A stretch of 64,000 nucleotides of DNA from Natrarchaeobius oligotrophus (GCF_003841465.1 NZ_REFZ01000001.1:186001-250000), one strand, 5' to 3'; counted from the stretch's first letter, positions 8,681-17,698 are shown. Program-made: numbers and translations. The notes: generated from the letters alone by a model not told the origin.

Positions 8681-9817
8681 ATGGAGTACGTCCAGGAGCG
8701 AATCGCGACGCTCCACGACCTCGCGGGCGACGACCGCGACGGGGCTGCGACCGATCGCCTCGAGCGGGCGGTCGGTCGAACGAGCATCGTCGTTCCGATG
8801 ACCGAGCGCGAACACGAGAGCCCCGCCGCAACGCGGGTGCTCTCGGAACTCGAGACGCTCGAGCCGGCGGCGGTCTTCGTGCCGGTTCGCGCCTCGGCCG
8901 AACGCGTCGACGCGGTTCGCGAGTGGCTCACCTCGTTCGACCTCCCGATCCGGGTGCTGTGGTGTAACGCACCGAACGTCGCGACGCTGCTCGACGGTGC
9001 AGGGCTGGCTGGCGAGTCCGGCAAGGGTCGAGACGTCTGGCTCGCGCTCGGGCCGGCCGCGACCGCGGGCGAATACGTGGTCGTCCACGACGCGGACGCC
9101 GCGAGCTACGAGGCCGGACACGTTCGCCGGCTGCTCGCGGCGCTCGAACAGGGGTTCGAGTTTTCGAAAGGGTACTACGCCCGCGTCGAGGACGGACAGC
9201 TGTACGGCCGCCTGTTCCGGCTGTTTTACGAGCCGATCGTCGCGGCGCTGGCGGCCGTACACGACGAGCCGATCGTCGACTACCTCGGCGCGTTCCGGTA
9301 CGCGCTCGCGGGCGAGTTCGCGGCGACGGCGAAACTCGCGCGACGGCTGCGCGCTCCGCGCGCCTGGGGGCTCGAGGTCGGGACGCTCGGCGACGCCTTC
9401 GACCACGCCGGCTTCGCGGGGACCGCCCAGGTCGACCTCGGCAGACACGTCCACGACCACCGGGCGGTCGCGGGCGAGACCGGACTCGAGGGGATGAGCC
9501 GGGAAGTCGCCGCCGAGCTGTTTCGCGTCCTCGAAGAACGAGGCGTCGAACCCAGGTACGCGACGCTCCCGGAACGGTACCGGGCGGCGGGAAACCGGCT
9601 GGTCGAGCGCTACCGCGCCGACGCGACGTTCAACGGTCTCGAGTACGATCCCGCCGGCGAACGCGATCAACTGATCCGGTACGCGGCGGCAATTTCGCGG
9701 CCCGGCCCCGATCGGCGGCTGCCGCGGTGGGACGACGCTCCCCTCGAACCCGACGCGGTGCTCGCGGCCGCCCGCCCCTGGCACGAGGGACGCGTCGGCT
9801 CGCAGATGGGCGATTGA
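8681..9817 (+). CDS. GT-A glycosyltransferase, glucosyl-3-phosphoglycerate synthase-like (GT81)
   Basis: 378 residues. The N-terminal nucleotide-sugar domain has the strand TSIVVPMTERE (34-44) and the metal-binding DAD triad at 137-139 (VVVHDADA). A downstream block PRAWGLEVGTLGD corresponds to the acceptor and metal-ligand region of GpgS/MpgS-like enzymes. Such enzymes move a hexose from NDP-sugar to 3-phosphoglycerate to make compatible solutes or glycolipid precursors. The second step needs a phosphatase, but none is adjacent. The substrate assignment is inferred from fold and motif order, and mannosylglycerate synthase-like activity is an alternative. It is followed after 87 bp by the DUF7109-like/Nudix pair with its own promoter. 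Confidence 0.75.
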   Translation: MEYVQERIATLHDLAGDDRDGAATDRLERAVGRTSIVVPMTEREHESPAATRVLSELETLEPAAVFVPVRASAERVDAVREWLTSFDLPIRVLWCNAPNVATLLDGAGLAGESGKGRDVWLALGPAATAGEYVVVHDADAASYEAGHVRRLLAALEQGFEFSKGYYARVEDGQLYGRLFRLFYEPIVAALAAVHDEPIVDYLGAFRYALAGEFAATAKLARRLRAPRAWGLEVGTLGDAFDHAGFAGTAQVDLGRHVHDHRAVAGETGLEGMSREVAAELFRVLEERGVEPRYATLPERYRAAGNRLVERYRADATFNGLEYDPAGERDQLIRYAAAISRPGPDRRLPRWDDAPLEPDAVLAAARPWHEGRVGSQMGD

Positions 9818-9874
9818 CCGCCGTCGGGCGTGACCGTGAAGCGACCGCCGGACGAGGCGGCGGCGCTATCAATC

Positions 9875-9880
9875 TTTATC
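9875..9880 (+). promoter_or_regulatory. TATA-like box of the DUF7109-like/Nudix operon
   Basis: TTTATC 25-30 bp before the ATG at 9905; leaderless spacing. Confidence 0.5.
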
Positions 9881-9904
9881 AGCGAACCCCCCGTTGTGGC
9901 GGGT

Positions 9905-10375
9905 ATGAACGTGACCGCCGACGAACTGGCCGGCGTCGTCGACCTCTTCGGCGGGCTGACCCGGCCGGAGCTCGAGCGCGCGCTCTCGGAGGCCGCCTTC
10001 CGCGCGGACGGGAGCTCCGTCGACGGCGCGGCGCTCGAGGACGCGATCGAGGACGCGATCGCCGAGTTCGCGCTCGTCCGCTACGAGCGCGACGGGACCG
10101 CCCTGCTGGTTCCGGGTCCGACGGCGTTCCCGACGGTGCCGGACCACGCCGAAGACGTTCCGCACATCCTCGAGATCGACCGGCGGCGACTCGACCGCGA
10201 CCGCCTCGGCAAGTCGACGGCCGAACGGTTCGTCGAGGCGGTCGACGCGGCGCTCGACGGCGGCGGAACCGACGAGCGACTCCGACAGCTGCTCGACGTC
10301 AGCTACGACGTCGAGGCGTGGGCACCCGTGGAACTGACGGACGAACGACGACGGCTGGAAGCGCGCCTGGAGTGA
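9905..10375 (+). CDS. DUF7109-like haloarchaeal protein
   Basis: 156-residue acidic soluble protein. The start MNVTADELAGVVDLFGGLT and a duplicated helical pattern (about residues 1-50 and 85-135) resemble the haloarchaeal-only family I know as DUF7109. No catalytic motif, cysteine pair or membrane segment is visible. The stop codon is separated by one base from the ATG of the Nudix hydrolase, so the two are almost certainly co-transcribed and probably translationally coupled. A role connected with nucleotide or CoA turnover is guilt by association only. Confidence 0.72.
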   Translation: MNVTADELAGVVDLFGGLTRPELERALSEAAFRADGSSVDGAALEDAIEDAIAEFALVRYERDGTALLVPGPTAFPTVPDHAEDVPHILEIDRRRLDRDRLGKSTAERFVEAVDAALDGGGTDERLRQLLDVSYDVEAWAPVELTDERRRLEARLE

Positions 10376-10376
10376 G

Positions 10377-10964
10377 ATGACCCGATTCGATCCGAATCCG
10401 ATCGCCACGCACGACCCAACCGAGATCGACGATCAACCCTACGACGCGGCCGTCCTGGCGCCGATCGTCGATCGCGACGGCGAGGACCACCTGCTGTTTA
10501 CCAGACGCGCCGACCACCTGGGCGAACACCCGGGTCAGATGAGCTTTCCCGGCGGCGGCGCCGAAGCCGTCGACGAGACGATCCTCGAGACCGCGCTCAG
10601 GGAGGCCAACGAGGAGATCGGACTCGAGCGGACGGAAGCCGACGTCGTCGGCCAGCTCGACGACATCAGAACCGTCACGGAGTACGCGGTTACGCCGTTC
10701 GTCGCGCGGATCCCCGACCGCGAGTACGAGCGCGACGACTACGAAGTCGCCGAGATCGTCGTTCTTCCCCTGTCGGGGCTGCTCGATCCGGCCAACTACG
10801 AGTACGAGCGACGCGATCACCCCTACTACGGCGACATCGTCATCCACTACTTCCACGTCGGCGGCTACACCGTCTGGGGGGCGACGGGGCGCATCCTCGT
10901 CCAGTTGCTCGAGCTTTCGACGCCGTTCGAAGCGCCCGAGCGCGTCGATCGCTCCCGATGTTGA
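10377..10964 (+). CDS. Nudix hydrolase, CoA pyrophosphatase type
   Basis: 195 residues with a complete Nudix box: G-x5-E-x7-REANEEIGL in the segment starting GGGAEAV. Just before it lies LLFTRRADHLGEHPGQMSFP, the UPF0035 signature that marks the CoA-diphosphatase branch (NudL/PCD1-like). These Mg2+ enzymes split CoA or oxidised CoA into phosphopantetheine and adenosine 3',5'-bisphosphate. It shares an operon with the DUF7109-like gene (1-nt gap). Nothing is odd about length or composition. CoA specificity is inferred from the UPF0035 motif and is not proved by sequence alone. Confidence 0.88.
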   Translation: MTRFDPNPIATHDPTEIDDQPYDAAVLAPIVDRDGEDHLLFTRRADHLGEHPGQMSFPGGGAEAVDETILETALREANEEIGLERTEADVVGQLDDIRTVTEYAVTPFVARIPDREYERDDYEVAEIVVLPLSGLLDPANYEYERRDHPYYGDIVIHYFHVGGYTVWGATGRILVQLLELSTPFEAPERVDRSRC

Positions 10965-11140
10965 CGGCGCATAACCGGGACGGACGGTTGAGGAGCTCTC
11001 AACGAACCAGCCAGACGTAAGTATGATCCACTCGAACGGGGAGCTATGCTATCGACCGTCTGCGGTGTAACGAACTACGGAGGCCGTGAAACGGCGTCGG
11101 CCGCGAAACCGACGCGACGCGTTCGCGCGCGTGATGGCCG

Positions 11141-12340
11141 GTGACGGACGGACCGTCGGAGGGAGACGACGGCGCGCCCGAACGTGCGGTCGGAGCCGAC
11201 GCGCTCGAGCGAGACGGAAACGGCCTCGAGGTAGCCGTCGTCGGCGCGGGCGCGGTCGGCGCGACCGCAGCCTACGACCTGGCGCGGGCGGGTGCGTCGG
11301 TGACGGTGTACGAACGGGGATCGGTCGCGAGCGGCGCGAGCGGACGCGCGGCGGGAATCTGCTACGACGCGTTCGCGGACCCGTTCGACGCCGAAATCGC
11401 GGGGGAAGCGATCGAGCGATTCCGGACGCTCGCGGGGGAGGACACGTTTCCGTTCGTCGAGTGTCCGTACGTCTGGCTCGCACGCGAGGGCGACGACCAC
11501 CGCGCCGACGCCGTCCGACGGCAGGTGCGACGGATGCAGGATCACGGCGTCGTCGCACTAGAGGCCGACGCCGACGCGCTCGCGGATCGGTTTCCGTCGT
11601 TACACACCGACGACGTCGCGGTCGCTGGAATCGCCGGTGCGGCGGGATACACCGATCCGTCCCGGTACACCGCCTGTCTGGCCGCCGCCGCGGACGGGGC
11701 GGGGGCGACGCTCGAGACCGAAACCGCGGTCGAGGTGGCCACCGGGCCGCCGCGGATCGTCCGCGACGGCACCGAGCGGGGGTTCGACGCGGTTCTCGTG
11801 GCGGCCGGTGCGCGCTCGAAACGGCTGCTCGCCGACGCGGGCGTCGAAATCGCGATGAAGCCCTACCGCGTGCAGGCGCTCGTCGCGGACGCCGCGCTCG
11901 AAGAACCGATGTGTTACGACGCGACGGACGACTTCTACGTGCGTCCCCACCCGGAGGGGCTGTTGGCCGGAAACGGAACCGAACGGCGGGAGGCGGATCC
12001 GGACGGGTACGATCACGAGGCCGATCCGGGCTTTGCGGACGACCTTCGCGAACGGCTCCGCCATCGGCTACCGGAGGTCGAACTCGAACCGGAACGCGCC
12101 TGGGCCGGCCTCTGTACGGCGACGCCCGACCGGAATCCGCTGGTCGGCGAGCTCCGGGACGGGCTGTACGTCGCGACGGGGTTCCAGGGACACGGCTTCA
12201 TGCGCGCGCCGGCGATCGGCCAGCGACTGGCTCGAGCGATCGTCGACGGGGAGGACGTCGGCGGCTACGACCCGACGCGGTTCGACGGCGACGAGGAGTT
12301 CGACGTCACGGAGGGAATGACGTTCACGTTCGAGGAATAG
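11141..12340 (+). CDS. FAD-dependent DAO-family oxidoreductase
   Basis: 399 residues. The dinucleotide-binding motif VVGAGAVGATAAYDLARAG is at 33-51 with the acidic end of the second strand in VTVYERG. The C-terminal GFQGHGFMRAPAIGQ block is the FAD-closing motif of the D-amino acid/sarcosine/glycine oxidase (DAO) superfamily. About 30 acidic residues precede the Rossmann fold. The substrate is unknown; members oxidise N-methyl amino acids, glycine, proline or glycerol phosphate. The GTG at 11141 was chosen because the upstream ATG at 11134 is in another frame. It converges on the Hsp20 gene. Confidence 0.85.
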   Translation: MTDGPSEGDDGAPERAVGADALERDGNGLEVAVVGAGAVGATAAYDLARAGASVTVYERGSVASGASGRAAGICYDAFADPFDAEIAGEAIERFRTLAGEDTFPFVECPYVWLAREGDDHRADAVRRQVRRMQDHGVVALEADADALADRFPSLHTDDVAVAGIAGAAGYTDPSRYTACLAAAADGAGATLETETAVEVATGPPRIVRDGTERGFDAVLVAAGARSKRLLADAGVEIAMKPYRVQALVADAALEEPMCYDATDDFYVRPHPEGLLAGNGTERREADPDGYDHEADPGFADDLRERLRHRLPEVELEPERAWAGLCTATPDRNPLVGELRDGLYVATGFQGHGFMRAPAIGQRLARAIVDGEDVGGYDPTRFDGDEEFDVTEGMTFTFEE

Positions 12341-12364
12341 CAGCTACTCCGGCGTACACGGCGC

Positions 12365-12402
12365 GGATCGAAGATCCAGCGAGTAGTCGGGCGAAGCCCG
12401 AC
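12365..12402. terminator. Two tandem GAA-triloop hairpins between convergent genes
   Basis: GGATC-GAA-GATCC (12365-12377) and GTCGGGC-GAA-GCCCGAC (12386-12402) are perfect inverted repeats with the same three-base loop, placed 24 bp after the oxidoreductase stop and 120 bp from the Hsp20 stop. Position suggests transcription end or RNA stabilisation for convergent transcripts. There is no T-run, so terminator function is inferred. Confidence 0.4.
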
Positions 12403-12521
12403 GAGGCCCGACTCTCGCCGTTGCGGGGAGCTCGTTGCCGTCTCGACGTTCCGGGACGACCGCAGACGCACCCGAGTGTCCCGGAACTGACGGACGAATC
12501 GATCGTGGACGACGGACCGTC

Positions 12522-13010
12522 TCAGTCGTCGACCGCGAGTTCCTCCGTGGGCGTCGGCTCGACCGGCCGTCCGTCGACGTCCGCCACGTCCGTGCGGTCG
12601 AGATCGACCTGTCCCTCGTCGTCGCGTCCGTCGGCGGACTCTTTCGGGATTTCGATGCGGATCGTCCCGCTTTCCGACAGGGTCGCCGTCCCGGCGTCGG
12701 GATCGACGACCGCGTCCGACGGGAGGTCGGCTTCCCCGTCGAGGGTCAACCCCCGACCGGGAAACCGCATCTCGAACCCGTCGCGGTACTCGCGAAACCG
12801 TTCGATTCGAATCTTGACGGTGCCCTCGAGATATCTGACCTGGACGTCGTCGGGCTCCGTGCCGGGGGCGTCGAAGACGACGAGGTACGACGAGTCGTCC
12901 TCGAGAACGTCGACCGGGAGCGAGCGATAGTTCTGGACGTGACCGTTCGCCCGTCCGATCTGTCGATAAAGCGTGCGGCCGATCGATTCGCCGAATTCCG
13001 TGAGACTCAC
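12522..13010 (-). CDS. Hsp20/alpha-crystallin small heat shock protein
   Basis: 162 residues. The alpha-crystallin beta-sandwich spans about 28-125: SLPVDVLEDDSSYLVVFDAPG opens it, PGRGLTLDGEADLPSD lies in the middle, and GTIRIEIPKE is the hydrophobic strand near its end. An acidic unstructured tail follows. Small heat shock proteins hold unfolding proteins in oligomers without ATP. The upstream region to 13150 includes an AT-rich tract on the minus strand and the palindrome GGACATGTCC (13085-13095 region), which could be an operator, with a leader of about 90 nt. Its neighbours do not form an operon with it. Confidence 0.88.
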   Translation of the reverse strand: MSLTEFGESIGRTLYRQIGRANGHVQNYRSLPVDVLEDDSSYLVVFDAPGTEPDDVQVRYLEGTVKIRIERFREYRDGFEMRFPGRGLTLDGEADLPSDAVVDPDAGTATLSESGTIRIEIPKESADGRDDEGQVDLDRTDVADVDGRPVEPTPTEELAVDD

Positions 13011-13228
13011 CTGCGATCACCCGCGACGAGGCCGCGGGCGCACGGCGGGGAGAGAACCGATGCGGGGACCTGAGCGTTCGCGCTGGACATGTCCGGATAC
13101 GGGGCTACGACGGCCACGTTCTTATTGGTTTTGATAAATGGAAATAAACGTCTGACGAGTTGGTCGCCGCCGTCGGGCCATTCGCATCCGCTAGCACCAA
13201 CAGCTACCGAAGAAGTCGGCTACGGCGG

Positions 13229-13390
13229 CTATTCGAGGTCGACCGGCTCGAGGCAGTCGGTCCCGCCACAGACCGGACACGAGAGACCGGTGACGTCGAA
13301 GTCGTCCGGCACGTCGTACGTGTAGTGATTCTCGAACAGATCGAGAAAGCAATCGTCGTCGGTACAGACGATTTCCTCGGTCGGTGGCAT
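13229..13390 (-). CDS. Small zinc-ribbon protein (DUF7559-like)
   Basis: 53 residues, starting MPPTEEIVCTDDDC and ending LEPVDLE. A cysteine pair CTDDDC near the N-terminus and the knuckle CPVCG near the C-terminus form a probable zinc ribbon; between them are acidic and aromatic residues (FENHYTYDVPDDF). I recognise the pattern of a haloarchaeal micro-protein family annotated DUF7559. The start was set at the ATG at 13388-13390 since the family begins MPPT. It is divergent from the radical SAM gene, 118 bp apart. Function is unknown. Confidence 0.72.
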   Translation of the reverse strand: MPPTEEIVCTDDDCFLDLFENHYTYDVPDDFDVTGLSCPVCGGTDCLEPVDLE

Positions 13391-13508
13391 ACGCGGGAGG
13401 ACGAGAGCGAGCCACATTAACGCTCGGTGACGACGGGAAGACGCCCCTCGAATCGGGTGCAGTGACCGCATAGTCACCGTTTTACCGCTCGAGGCGCTAC
13501 TGCGAGCC

Positions 13509-15284
13509 ATGACAGACCCCGAGACCCTGTCGGTGACGATCGTCGACGGCTACGTCGACGAACCCGCACACTTCGGGGTGCCGCCGTACGTCTCGACGTA
13601 TCCACGCTACGCGGCGGGAGCGCTCGTCGACGCGGGCGTTCCGCACGAGCGCATCACGTATCACACGATCGACGGACTGCGCGACGAACCGAATCGCTGG
13701 CGCGACGTCGACGGGGCCGACCTCACGATCTACCTCGGCGGAATGACCGTCCCCGGAAAGTACGTCGGCGGGACGCCGGCAGAACCGGACGAGGTGCGAA
13801 AGCTCGCCTGGACGGCCGGCGGGACGAGCCTGATGGGAGGACCCGTCAAGTTCGGCGTCGGCGACGAGAACGCCGGCGCGACCGAGACGGAGCGACGCGA
13901 TCTCGATTTCGACTTCGTCGCGAAGGGGGACGTCGAGGCCGCCGTCTACGACCTCGTCGAGAGCGGCCTCGAGGGGTTCAACGATCGGATGCGAGACGTC
14001 GAGGAGGTCTCGCGCTGGGCGCGCGAGGGCGCGTTCGTGGTCGAACAGCATCCGAATCACCCCGACTACCTCATCTGCGAACTCGAGACGTCGCGAGGCT
14101 GTGCCTACCGGTGTTCGTTCTGTACGGAACCGCTGTACGGCAACCCGTCGTTTCGTCCGCCCGAGACCGTCGTCGACGAGGTCGACGCGCTCTCGGACCA
14201 CGGGGTTAGACACTTCCGGCTCGGTCGGCAGGCTGACATCCTCGCCTACGGCGGCGACGGCGAAGCTCCCAATCCAGACGCACTCGGCGAGCTGTACGGC
14301 GGCATCCGCGACGTCGCACCCGACCTCGAGACGTTACACCTCGACAACGTGAACCCGATCACGATCGTCAACTGGCCCGATCAGAGCCGGGAGGCGCTTC
14401 GGATCATCGCGGCGCACAACACGCCGGGCGACACGGCCGCGTTCGGCCTCGAGTCGGCCGATCCGGTCGTCCAGGAGGAGAACAACCTGAACGTCAGCGC
14501 CGAGGAGTGTTTCGAGGCGGTCAGGATCGTCAACGAGGAGGCGGGGTGGCGACCGGGCGGACCGAACGACCCGGACCGGATCGACGGTGCGGACGCGGCG
14601 GTGGCGAGCGACGGCGGTCCGACCGCATCGGTCGCCGACGGATCGCCGCGTCGCCTCCCGAAGCTCCTGCCGGGGATCAACCTCCTGCACGGGCTCAAGG
14701 GCGAACGCGAGGAGACCTACGAGCGAAACCTCGCGTTCCTCGAGCGGGTGTACGACGAGGGGTACATGCTCCGACGAATCAACATCCGACAGGTGATGTC
14801 GTTCGCCGGGACGGAGATGTCCGACACCGGCGCGGCGATAGCAAACGAACACAAAAAGCTGTTCAAGCGCTACAAACGACGCGTCCGCGAGGAGATCGAC
14901 AATCCGATGCTCGAGCGCGTCGCACCGATGGGGACCGTCCTGCCCGACGTCCACCTCGAGTACCACCAGGACGGACGAACGTTCGGCCGCCAGCTCGGCA
15001 CCTACCCGCTGCTCGTCGGTATCCCGGGCGAGCGACCGCTCGGCGAGACGATCGACGTCGCCGTCGTCGACCACGGCTATCGCTCCGTGACCGGGGTCCC
15101 CTATCCGCTCGATCTCAACGAGGCGTCGATCGACGAACTCACCGCCATCCCGGGAATCGGCAATCGAACCGCGGGTGACGTCGTGATCGACCGCCCGTAC
15201 GACTCCGTTGCCGACGTCGACCTCGAGGTTCCGGTCGATCTCTCGCGGTTCGCGACGGTTCGGCCGCTCGAGCGGGTGGAGTGA
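13509..15284 (+). CDS. Radical SAM protein with C-terminal helix-hairpin-helix (COG1031-like)
   Basis: 591 residues. An N-terminal domain of about 190 residues precedes the radical SAM core, whose 4Fe-4S cysteines are Cys198, Cys202 and Cys205 (CAYRCSFC). The core continues to about 480 with an acidic, variable insertion near 360-380. The C-terminal 60 residues hold an HhH motif (NEASIDELTAIPGIGNRTA), a nucleic-acid-binding fold. This is the architecture of the archaeal COG1031 uncharacterised Fe-S oxidoreductases. The combination suggests a radical modification or repair reaction on DNA or RNA, which is inference. It is a single gene with a close divergent zinc-ribbon gene. Confidence 0.88.
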   Translation: MTDPETLSVTIVDGYVDEPAHFGVPPYVSTYPRYAAGALVDAGVPHERITYHTIDGLRDEPNRWRDVDGADLTIYLGGMTVPGKYVGGTPAEPDEVRKLAWTAGGTSLMGGPVKFGVGDENAGATETERRDLDFDFVAKGDVEAAVYDLVESGLEGFNDRMRDVEEVSRWAREGAFVVEQHPNHPDYLICELETSRGCAYRCSFCTEPLYGNPSFRPPETVVDEVDALSDHGVRHFRLGRQADILAYGGDGEAPNPDALGELYGGIRDVAPDLETLHLDNVNPITIVNWPDQSREALRIIAAHNTPGDTAAFGLESADPVVQEENNLNVSAEECFEAVRIVNEEAGWRPGGPNDPDRIDGADAAVASDGGPTASVADGSPRRLPKLLPGINLLHGLKGEREETYERNLAFLERVYDEGYMLRRINIRQVMSFAGTEMSDTGAAIANEHKKLFKRYKRRVREEIDNPMLERVAPMGTVLPDVHLEYHQDGRTFGRQLGTYPLLVGIPGERPLGETIDVAVVDHGYRSVTGVPYPLDLNEASIDELTAIPGIGNRTAGDVVIDRPYDSVADVDLEVPVDLSRFATVRPLERVE

Positions 15285-15466
15285 GTCGATCGCGTCGAGA
15301 CGTGCGGCCGAACGTGCGACGATCGCGGCTCGTTTCACCCGACGCACGACGGTCGCGTCGGGCGGTTCGACCGACCTGCGAACGGACGTCGATTTCCAAG
15401 AATGATCACCTACAGTCGGTAGTTCTATTATGGAGGGGCCTCAGAGAGGATATTGAGGGTCTACCT

Positions 15467-15883
15467 GTGGAAATATCTGAAAAACTCCTGTGTCTGTTCA
15501 GTACGGAGGTTTCAGCAGAGGAGGACCGATACGTCATCGAGGTGCCCCGACAGGAAATCGAAACCGGCGACGTCGATCCGGGCGACGTCTACCGCGTTGC
15601 ACTGATCTCCCGATCGGAGGAGGCGAGCAACGGCGAAACGACGACGACGACGACGTCACAGTCCCAGAGCGCGCCATCGGAGCCGCAGCCGCCGGTCGAC
15701 GTCGGCGAGACGCGTTACGTCGAGATCGAAGACATCGGTAAACAGGGCGACGGGATCGCCCGCGTGGAACGGGGATACGTGATCATCGTTCCGGGTGCCG
15801 AAGTCGGAGAGCGGGTCAAGATCGAAGTCACCGAGGTCAAATCGAACTTCGCCGTCGGCGAGATCATCGAAGAGACGTTTTGA
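15467..15883 (+). CDS. TRAM domain RNA-binding protein
   Basis: 138 residues. An N-terminal domain (1-50) begins EISEKLLCLFSTEV, then a Thr/Ser/Pro-rich linker (about 53-75), then a TRAM domain from about 80 to 137 with the hallmark DIGKQGDGIARVERGYVIIVPGA. TRAM is a small beta-barrel that binds RNA; haloarchaea have several stand-alone copies that may act like cold-shock proteins. The GTG at 15467 was chosen because the domain begins there; a TATA-like TTCTATTATG lies about 35-45 bp upstream. Nothing upstream in the frame looks like protein. Confidence 0.85.
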   Translation: MEISEKLLCLFSTEVSAEEDRYVIEVPRQEIETGDVDPGDVYRVALISRSEEASNGETTTTTTSQSQSAPSEPQPPVDVGETRYVEIEDIGKQGDGIARVERGYVIIVPGAEVGERVKIEVTEVKSNFAVGEIIEETF

Positions 15884-16021
15884 ACGGGCGTCCGAACGGG
15901 TCGGCGTCGGAAGTCGACTCGTCCGGCGCGCACTCACGCGCGATAGCGTCGGCGAACGGTTTCGGTGGGAGCCGTTCGATTCCGAGCGCTGTTGCGAGCG
16001 TTGCGGGCAGCGGTTCGGAAG

Positions 16022-16789
16022 CTATCGACTCGGAATCGTCTCGAGAAACGTCGCCGGATCGTCGTGAAAGCAGTCGCCGACGACGACCGCGTCCGCGCCG
16101 GCCGAGAGGATCTCGGTCGCTTTCTCCGCGCTGTCGATGCCGCCCCCGTAGAGCAGCGTCGTCTCCTCGAGGTAGCGCGCGGCCGCCTCGACGTCACCGG
16201 GGCCACCGTAGGTGCCCGAGTACTCGACGTAGAAGATCGGAAAGTCGTAGAACGTCTCCGTCGCGAGCGCCGCGCCGGCGACCTCGTCGGTCGTGTAGGT
16301 CCGCCCGACGCCCGAGACGGCCGCCGCGGCCGACTCTCGGTGCTGAACGACGTACCCCTCCCCGACGATCTTCGCGGCGAGGTCCGAGACCGCGGTCTCG
16401 GCTCTCGACGCGACCAGATCGCCGACGACCGGGACGCTCGTTCCGAGGAGCTCGTCGGGCTTTCGGCCGATTTCGGCGAACAGATCGACGTGCTTTCCGA
16501 CGAAGTGATCCCGGTCGCCGTTGTACACCGCGGGAACTGCGAGCGCGTCGACGCGGTCGAACGTGGCCCTGGAGACGTGCGCCGCGTCGTAGGGTTCCTG
16601 GAACACCGGGAGATCAGTCACGGCCTCGCGAATCGCGTCGATCGTCTCGAGCGTGTTGTCCTCGGTGACGTCGTCGGAGCCGCCGACGAGGATCAGGTCC
16701 GTCCCCTCGAGTACCGAGAGATCTGACGGGAGTTCCTTCGCGGGATCGACTTTCGTGACGTGGGTGATCTCCTCCCAGTCGACGTTCAT
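16022..16789 (-). CDS. Geranylgeranylglyceryl phosphate synthase
   Basis: 255-residue TIM-barrel prenyltransferase of the PcrB/GGGPS family. It joins geranylgeranyl diphosphate to sn-glycerol-1-phosphate, the first committed step of archaeal ether lipids. Motifs in order: THVTKVDPAKEL near the N-terminus (G1P/Mg2+ end of the barrel), LILVGGSDDVT, the PVFQEPYDA segment, VPAVYNGD, YVEYSGTYGGPGD (phosphate-binding loop) and LLYGGGIDSAEKA (final phosphate loop). I chose the ATG at 16787-16789; a further 24 codons upstream are open but lack family similarity. It precedes nothing obviously lipid-related on its own strand; squalene synthase lies 24 kb away. Confidence 0.92.
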   Translation of the reverse strand: MNVDWEEITHVTKVDPAKELPSDLSVLEGTDLILVGGSDDVTEDNTLETIDAIREAVTDLPVFQEPYDAAHVSRATFDRVDALAVPAVYNGDRDHFVGKHVDLFAEIGRKPDELLGTSVPVVGDLVASRAETAVSDLAAKIVGEGYVVQHRESAAAAVSGVGRTYTTDEVAGAALATETFYDFPIFYVEYSGTYGGPGDVEAAARYLEETTLLYGGGIDSAEKATEILSAGADAVVVGDCFHDDPATFLETIPSR

Positions 16790-16897
16790 GCTCGCGGCTT
16801 CGCGGACCGCAGTAAACTGTGTACCGGTATCTCGCGGACGGCTACAAGCTGCGTACGGCATCGTGACCGCGATCGAAAGCGAAACGCGGCGGCGCAG

Positions 16898-17698
16898 TCA
16901 CTTCTCGCGGACGGTGCCGTCGATCCGTTTCGCCCCTTCGGAGTCGTGGACGACCACCTCGCCCGATCCGGGATCGACGGGTTGGTAGCCGTCCCGGACG
17001 GCGATCGCCTCCTCGAGTTCACGGATTGCCCGCTCTTTCAACGTCCGCGCGAGCGTTTCGGCGTCCTCACGCGAGATGTCCCGTCCCAGCCCCTCGCACT
17101 CGTGGGCGCGAACGACGCCCTCTTCGTCGACGGTCTCGCCCATCGGCTGGCCGAGCGCCGTCGACTCGTCGTCCCCGAGGACGACGCTGAACGGATACGT
17201 CCGACAGATCAGCGGGCGATCCTCGTGGGCGAGGCAGGCACCGACGCCCGCCTCGTCCTCGGCGTAGAAGACGCAGTCGCCGCAGGCGTCGGTCTGGAGC
17301 GCCCACTCGAAGGTCTCGCCCTCGAGGCGCGTCGCGGACGTAGCGTCGTCGGAGTCGATTCCGCCGCCGTCCGGTTCGGATTCGTCCTCGATCTCCCGGA
17401 GGCCGTACGGCATCGGACGTGCGACGTCGCGCCACTCTCGAACGGTCGCCGTCGATCCGGAGCTCGAGTCGTCTTCAGGCGGTCCGTTTCCGGAGCCGTC
17501 GGTCGGCGAGTCGACGTCGGCAGCGAGCAGGGCACGAACCTCGTCGGGAAAGACGGTCGCGGTGTGGGGGTCGCCGTCGTGGCTCGTACAGCAGGCCCCA
17601 CACCGCGTACACTCGAAGCCGATCGACTCGATCGCGTCCGCGAGTTCGGACGGCTCGAGCGAACGGGCCAGTTCGAGGTCGTCCTCGAGCGATCGCAT
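16898..17698 (-). CDS. YkgJ family cysteine cluster protein
   Basis: 266 residues. The N-terminal motif FECTRCGACC supplies Cys30, Cys33, Cys36 and Cys37; a second set CGDCVFYAEDEAGVGACLAHEDRPLIC completes the zinc/iron-binding cluster typical of YkgJ/PF03692. An acidic, Ser/Gly-rich insertion of about 75 residues (65-140) separates the halves, a haloarchaeal style of expansion. Function of the family is not established. The ATG at 17696-17698 was preferred to a long upstream extension that overlaps other genes. It may be co-transcribed with the zinc-ribbon and Lrp-type genes upstream (64-bp gap). Confidence 0.85.
   Translation of the reverse strand: MRSLEDDLELARSLEPSELADAIESIGFECTRCGACCTSHDGDPHTATVFPDEVRALLAADVDSPTDGSGNGPPEDDSSSGSTATVREWRDVARPMPYGLREIEDESEPDGGGIDSDDATSATRLEGETFEWALQTDACGDCVFYAEDEAGVGACLAHEDRPLICRTYPFSVVLGDDESTALGQPMGETVDEEGVVRAHECEGLGRDISREDAETLARTLKERAIRELEEAIAVRDGYQPVDPGSGEVVVHDSEGAKRIDGTVREK

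Noticed and set aside
10987-11003. GTTGAG-GAGCT-CTCAAC hairpin after the Nudix gene
   Set aside because: Six-bp stem without T-run; too common in GC-rich DNA to call a terminator.
11086-12930. Plus-strand frame of over 600 codons
   Set aside because: Arginine-rich shadow of the DAO-family gene that runs on antisense to Hsp20.
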